Assembly (NCBI RefSeq): GCF_016545825.1
Contig: NC_052620.1
Location: 16,740,001-16,804,000, forward strand
Length of the DNA stretch: 64,000 nt
Origin: Eucalyptus grandis
Taxonomy: Eukaryota; Streptophyta; Magnoliopsida; Myrtales; Myrtaceae
Direction: 5' to 3'
In this document: in pieces, positions 59,204-64,000 of the stretch
Layout: the number at the start of each line of letters is the position of its first letter
Position numbering within the stretch: the first letter of the stretch is position 1
Notes under the pieces: generated by a model
What the model was told of the DNA's origin: nothing
Database searches by the model: none
The model's input: the letters and a program-made list of their open reading frames with translations, nothing else
Made by a program: the position numbers and the translations under genes

Positions 59204-60127
59204 TGATATTGCTAATACGAGTACCTAGAGGGGGTGAATAGGTTTATAAAAATTTTCTTGAAAATTTCACAATACTTAGACAGATGAAGGATTAAAAAAT
59301 CAATCGTAAGGCGAGTAAAGGAAAGAGAGAATTGAACACGCGGTTTATAGTGGTTCGGCTTGATGCAAGCCTACGTCCACTCTTTTGCACTGACAGCCAA
59401 TTGGCTGGATTCCACTATGAACAAAGAGATGTTACAGTGTTGATCTTCCTTAATTTCTCGATGTAGATGATCTACTACACTCGCTCAAGGTATCACCAAG
59501 TATAGACACTCTCTGTGTATACAATTTCACTCAAACTGTATCGACTAACAATCAAGGTTCTTCGACTGGAATTTTTCTATCAATCACACACTTAAATCAA
59601 CTAGAACGTCTTCCTTTTATACTCCTTTATGCCTTCATAGCCGTTGGCACTTACCAAAGGAATTCCTCCAATCTACCCGTTGGACGGAATCAATTAAGAA
59701 GATCATCCGAGCTATTTAAGGAATCTGATGATAGCCCATCAATCCGTTCGCCCATACAATCGGGATCTTGGTTTCCAAGAATAGAACATTCCAAGAATGT
59801 TTCGTCAAACATTGGATCTTCAATTGATCTTAGATAAGAATCAAAGAATCCGAAATGATTATCCAACCAAGGGATCTTTTCCAGAGGATAGGATCGAATC
59901 TTCAACCATATACTTAGGCTTCGGATTTCCTTCGTCACTGGATTAGAAAGACTGTCAGTGAGAATAGACTTGAGTCTTGAGTCTTGAGTCTTGAGTCTTG
60001 AGTCTTGAGTCTTGAGTCTTGAGTCTTGAGTTTACAAAGTCTTGAGACTTTAAACTGTCGACATCCAGACTAGACTGATAGAAATGTTTTGTCAGCTTCA
60101 AAATATTCTGGAAAGATTTCTCCAACA
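59204..60127 (-). mobile_element. 3' LTR of a Sirevirus-type Copia element
   Basis: A 924-bp LTR on the minus strand, TGTTGGAGAAATC to AGCAATATCA, homologous to the solo LTRs at 985-1955 and 2511-3442. It contains a GGAGTATAAAAGGAAGACG promoter-like box near 59620 and the terminal CCCCCTCTAGGTAC block. A run of about nine TGAGTCT units (about 59970-60032) is an expansion not seen in the other copies. The outer flank is ATAAG (59199-59203); the matching duplication would be beyond the window. Confidence 0.9.
59970..60032. repeat. 7-bp tandem repeat (TGAGTCT)n within the LTR
   Basis: About nine near-perfect copies of TGAGTCT. The equivalent part of the solo LTRs has only one or two degenerate copies. 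Confidence 0.9.
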
Positions 60128-60128
60128 A

Positions 60129-60142
60129 TCTCCCCCTTTTTG
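60129..60142 (-). other. Polypurine tract
   Basis: Immediately internal to the LTR the minus strand reads AAAAAGGGGGAGAT, a plus-strand priming site for retrotransposon replication. Confidence 0.85.
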
Positions 60143-60399
60143 ATGGTGACAAAACTTTCTTGTAGATTTGAACAACTTTGACCTGCAAAAACATTTTTCA
60201 AGCAATATGGCTAACTCATAAAAATTAATAAAACAACCAGACTCGCATCCACAGCAAATTGGTTAGTCTTTCATGAGTAATACCATATAACAATACTTGA
60301 TATAAATGCAACCAGTCAAGCATCAAAACCACAGACCAATTTAGTCAAGTTCACACCCAAGTTCAAGTTCTTAAGTCATACTCAAAAATAAACATAACC

Positions 60400-62860
60400 A
60401 CAAAAGTCAAAGTTTTTGAAAATGATGTTGATTCAAATTGGTTCTCCCCTTTTTGTCATCATTAAAAAGGGTGAGAAAGGAGTCATGTCCGCTTGGGAAG
60501 GCGCACGATCTCGGAAATCTCCCATTGACTCGGACTACGCCTTCTAGCCTCTTCAAGTCCTCCCTTAGATGAGCTACCTCCTCTCCTTTGGCATTGGCTT
60601 GAAGTTGCGGAGCGAGGTCTTTCATCTTGTCCTCTAAGGTGACTGAAGATGCTTGTCCAGCATTTTTCATGGCTTGAATTTCACATTCCGAGCATATATT
60701 TGGCCACGCATTTCCAGAAGAATATCCATGATGCGATGAAAATCTGCAGAATTGTCCGTCTGTGTACTGGCATGAGCTTTCTTAGATGGAGTAAATGGAG
60801 ACGATGGTGCTTCTGTATAGTCTTGCAGATTGGGTGTCGACGTATCACCTTCTTCAGGCAATTGAGAAGCCTGAAATTCTTCCGGGTCCGCTGGAGATTG
60901 TCTTGGACCTTCACTATCTCGCAGCATGAGGTGTAGACCTTTCTTGCTCGCCAACTCCCCCCCGTCTCTAGGACATTCAAAGGGGAAGAATGATGATCAT
61001 GCTCATGATTTCCTTCTCTCCGCATTCAGCAGCAGACTTTTCTTTCTCTTCTTCAGTTTCTTTCTCCTTCTCTCTCTGCTCTTCTTCTTCTCTACTCTTG
61101 GTTTGCTCTTCTTCTTTCTCTGTTTCTTCGAAGTTCTGGTTTGCCGAGACACGTAACGTCTCGTTCTTGTCGGTGCATGGATAGTAGGATCTTCATCCTC
61201 TTCATCTTCATCCTCTAGGATGAGAGTTCTTTTTCTTTTTCGATGGGGCACCAATGGCCTCCTTTCCTTTTCTCTTTGAGCGGCATCGAACTGGAGATTT
61301 CACTGGAATTTCTCCATTGCCTTGGAAAGTTCTTGCAGACGCATCTTCGTTAACATCTTCAAACCTACCACCATCTTATCACACGGTTGAACACAAAGTG
61401 TTTGTGGCGGTTCAATATTCATGTGTCTGAAGAACTTGGTCACCAGACCAGGATAAGGCAATTGTCCTTTGTCTTTCGACATTGCTCTGTACATATGGAA
61501 GAGAATAGTGTGCGGGAGAGAGAACTTCCGTCCTGAGTTGATCGAGTACATCAACTTTGCTTCAGAAAGAGACACGGAAGTCTTTGACGTAGACTTCGGT
61601 CTTAGACAATTGATTACAATCTTATGAAGCACAATGTTGATGGCATTCATCTGGAATAGGTAACTTTCTTCTCTGCGTTCCTATCTTTGACAAGTTCCGA
61701 GTAGTACGAGCAGGTGAGACTTTGATTGGTAGATAACGTCCTTGTTCAACTCCAACTATGTCCGCCAACATATTCACATCTACCACGTAGACTTGGTCTC
61801 GTACATCGAATGAAATTCTATTCGCATCCGAAAGCTAAGATTTGAATAGAAATAAGCGGTCAGATGAGCATACCCGTCAGTAGAGTCAGAGCAAAAATTC
61901 TCAAGTTGAAACAAATTCAACTTTTCTCTCAAGTTCATGTTGATGGCGTCCAGGAAGTCAAAATCGACACTTCTAGGGTTTATCACCCCTCTTTTCAACA
62001 CGAAATACACTTTTTCCGATCCTTGGATTTGAACAAATCCATCCGATTTCCTTTCACCTTTGCTGCCACTCCCATTTTCGGTTGAAATTCAAGGAACATT
62101 CGTCATCATCGTTCCCTTCAATTAAATTTTGTCCTGGCATACGAGGATCACTGGAATGTTCGCAAGTGCGTCCTCTCGCTTTTCCTTTCGGGGCAATTCC
62201 CAAATCCTCCATTTTCTTGAAAACGATACTCATTTCCATAATTTTTGTCCTTAAGGAAGTCATCTATATATTGCAATGGAGTACCGGTGCTTTTCAACGC
62301 ACGATAAAGTTTATAGATAAAGGAGGGTTTTGGACTCTTTTACTGGTCGGCATCTCGATTATCTCTTCTTCCGTAAGATTACTTGCATCTTGTGGGGCGG
62401 GGAGGCGTTGAATGACGTGGATGAGAGCGAATCGGACTTTGTCGCCGACTTGTTAAGTCTTCTTCCTCAGTGAGATCGAAGTGAGTTGGTCCCTTCTTCA
62501 TTCTTTGTGGTCCCCTGCTTGCAATTCTTAATGATTTCCTCGAAGAAGACATCTTTCTTTGTCGAATGGAAGATTCCTTCACTCGCTTTCCCAAGAAAAA
62601 TGACCACTTTCTCGACGACGAACAAGTATCGGGAGGAGAGAGCCTTTTAGGGTTTTGAAGATTGGGAAAAGAAAACGTATATATATAACTCGGTTTTGAA
62701 AAGGGAAGTTCAATCGGTGCAAGGAAAGTGTACTAACACTTCTTTTCAAAATCAATAATGCCAAAATTATTACGAAAGATCGTACCTCTTCGAGTTTAGA
62801 TAAAATAACTAAACGAAAATTTGTACCTTTACAACTTACGTCTATAGCCACGAATGTCCG
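60400..62860 (-). pseudogene. Sirevirus env-like ORF region, frameshifted
   Basis: Between the end of pol and the 3' LTR lies about 2.4 kb of minus-strand coding-like sequence, the place of the extra env-like ORF in Sireviruses. Order from 62594 down: a basic, serine-rich N-terminal segment; a middle domain (about 62010-61300) resembling the 'putative plant transposon protein' domain of such ORFs; a strongly acidic EDEDEEDED stretch followed by a very basic KKRKK-type region like a nuclear localisation signal (61250-61000); and a charged C-terminal coiled-coil-like part (60670-60500). Frame changes and stops separate these pieces, so no intact product is possible. There is no clear transmembrane envelope feature; 'env-like' follows family convention. 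Confidence 0.7.
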
Positions 62861-62912
62861 AGTCTCGAGGATTTAAAGTCTGAAAGATTAGAGTCTTAGA
62901 GTTGGTGAGTCT

Positions 62913-64000
62913 CTAGACTTTAACTTCTTCAAGCTTCAAAATGTTGAGTCTTGAACGGATGAAATCGAATTGCTTTTTCTCCAAAGGCTTCGTGAATATA
63001 TCCGCTAGTTGACTCTTTGAATCAACAAATTGAATCGAGATTTCTCCATTTTGAATATGATCTCTAATGAAGTGATGTCGAATCTCAATATGCTTTGCTC
63101 TTGAATGAAGGATTGGATTTTTGGTGAGATTGATCGCACCGGTGTTGTCACATCTCCGATTTACGTGCATGAGTCTTCAATCCCAAAGTCTTGTAGCTGT
63201 TATTTTATCCATAGAATTTGTGAACAGCACTTCCAAGAGCTACATACTCTGCTTCTGTCGTTGAGAGAGCTACAGTGCTTTGCTTCCTCGAGAACCAAGA
63301 CACTGTCCTGTTTCCAAGCAGTTGACAAGTTCCAGAAGTGCTTTTTCTATCGACTCTGCAACCGGCCAGATCTGCATCTGAGTATCCTAGAAGATTAAAG
63401 TCTCCTTTCTTGGGATACCAGAGACCGATGCTTGAAGATGAGGCAACGTATTTGATAATACGTTTTGCAGCACTGAGATGGGATTCTTTAGGATCTGATT
63501 GAAACCTAGCACAAATGCAAACACTCAACAAAATATCAGGTCTAGAAGCGTAAGATAAAGAAGTGAACCGATCATGCTCTGCATGACTTTTGATCTACTT
63601 TCTTCCCTTCTTCATCCTTGTCTATCTTCTGAGAACATGACATTGGTATGTCGGTCTTTTTGCACTTTTCCAATCCAAACCTTTTGACAAGATCATTAGC
63701 ATATTTTTCTTGATAAATAAAAGTTCCTTCCTTCATTTGTTTTACTTGTAGTCCAAGAAAGAATGTTAATTCTCCCATCATACTCATTTCAAACTCATCC
63801 TGCATAGACTCAGAAAATTTCTTGCATAGACTTTCATTTGGTGATCCAAAAATAATATCGTCCACATATATTTGAGCAAGTAAAAAGCTTTTGTTTTCCT
63901 TTTTGATAAACAAAGTAGTATCTACTTTACCTTTGACAAAACCATTATGTAATAAAAACTTACTTAGTCCGTCGTACCAAGCTCGAGGTGCTTGCTTTAA
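62913..64000 (-). pseudogene. Sirevirus/Copia pol: reverse transcriptase end and RNase H
   Basis: Minus-strand translation from the window edge gives the reverse transcriptase thumb side: KQAPRAWYD, then the catalytic YVDDIIFG, then FFLGLQVKQ. RNase H follows with the DADLAG, LSTTEAEYVA and TKPLEKKQF signatures, ending in a stop at 62913. At least two frame changes (near 63572 and 63180) break the polyprotein, so the copy is dead. Gag, protease, integrase and the 5' LTR are beyond the window. Domain order and the trailing env-like region point to the Sirevirus lineage. Confidence 0.92.

Noticed and set aside
59970..60032. CRISPR-like array
   Set aside because: Seven-base head-to-tail units without spacers, inside a plant LTR.

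Overview
This is a repeat-rich, AT-rich plant nuclear window, from a dicot and probably a woody one. The evidence is intron-split genes of plant-specific families (a VQ-motif protein and DUF26 cysteine-rich receptor-like kinases), plant Copia elements and many small DNA transposons. Eucalyptus or another Myrtaceae is a guess. I found no bacterial, organellar, tRNA, rRNA or CRISPR signal.

Layout. 1-5.3 kb is repeats: a degenerate TCATGT-rich tract, a probable Ty3/Gypsy leader, two solo Copia LTRs with perfect 5-bp target-site duplications (TSDs), a hAT-like element and a short Copia LTR with its primer-binding site. 7.2-11.6 kb holds a complete three-exon minus-strand BSD-domain gene. 14.7-15.4 kb holds an intronless minus-strand VQ-motif gene. 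A 23-bp upstream sequence with a W-box core is duplicated in tandem, which fits the known VQ-WRKY partnership. 15.8-34 kb is mostly intergenic transposons: hAT-like elements with 8-bp TSDs, a Mutator-like inverted-repeat element with a 9-bp TSD, Tourist-like MITEs, a 271-bp tandem repeat and the 5' end of a truncated Copia element.

36-59 kb is a duplicated receptor-kinase locus. Copy 1 (37.1-46.4 kb) is a pseudogene in which all seven usual CRK exons can still be recognised. Copy 2 (54.1-58.5 kb and beyond) keeps an intact DUF26 exon and transmembrane exon. It is cut off at 59,204 by a Sirevirus-type Copia element that runs off the window end. Transposons are nested in this locus. A hAT-like element carrying pectin methylesterase fragments sits inside a Tourist-like MITE in the copy 1 kinase region. 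A DUF26 fragment lies between Mutator-like terminal repeats in intron 1 of copy 2.

Only the BSD and VQ genes look clearly functional. The most useful observations are the W-box duplication, the pectin methylesterase-carrying hAT family, the DUF26 fragment between terminal inverted repeats, and the CRK duplication, which acts as an internal control for dating and bounding the insertions.
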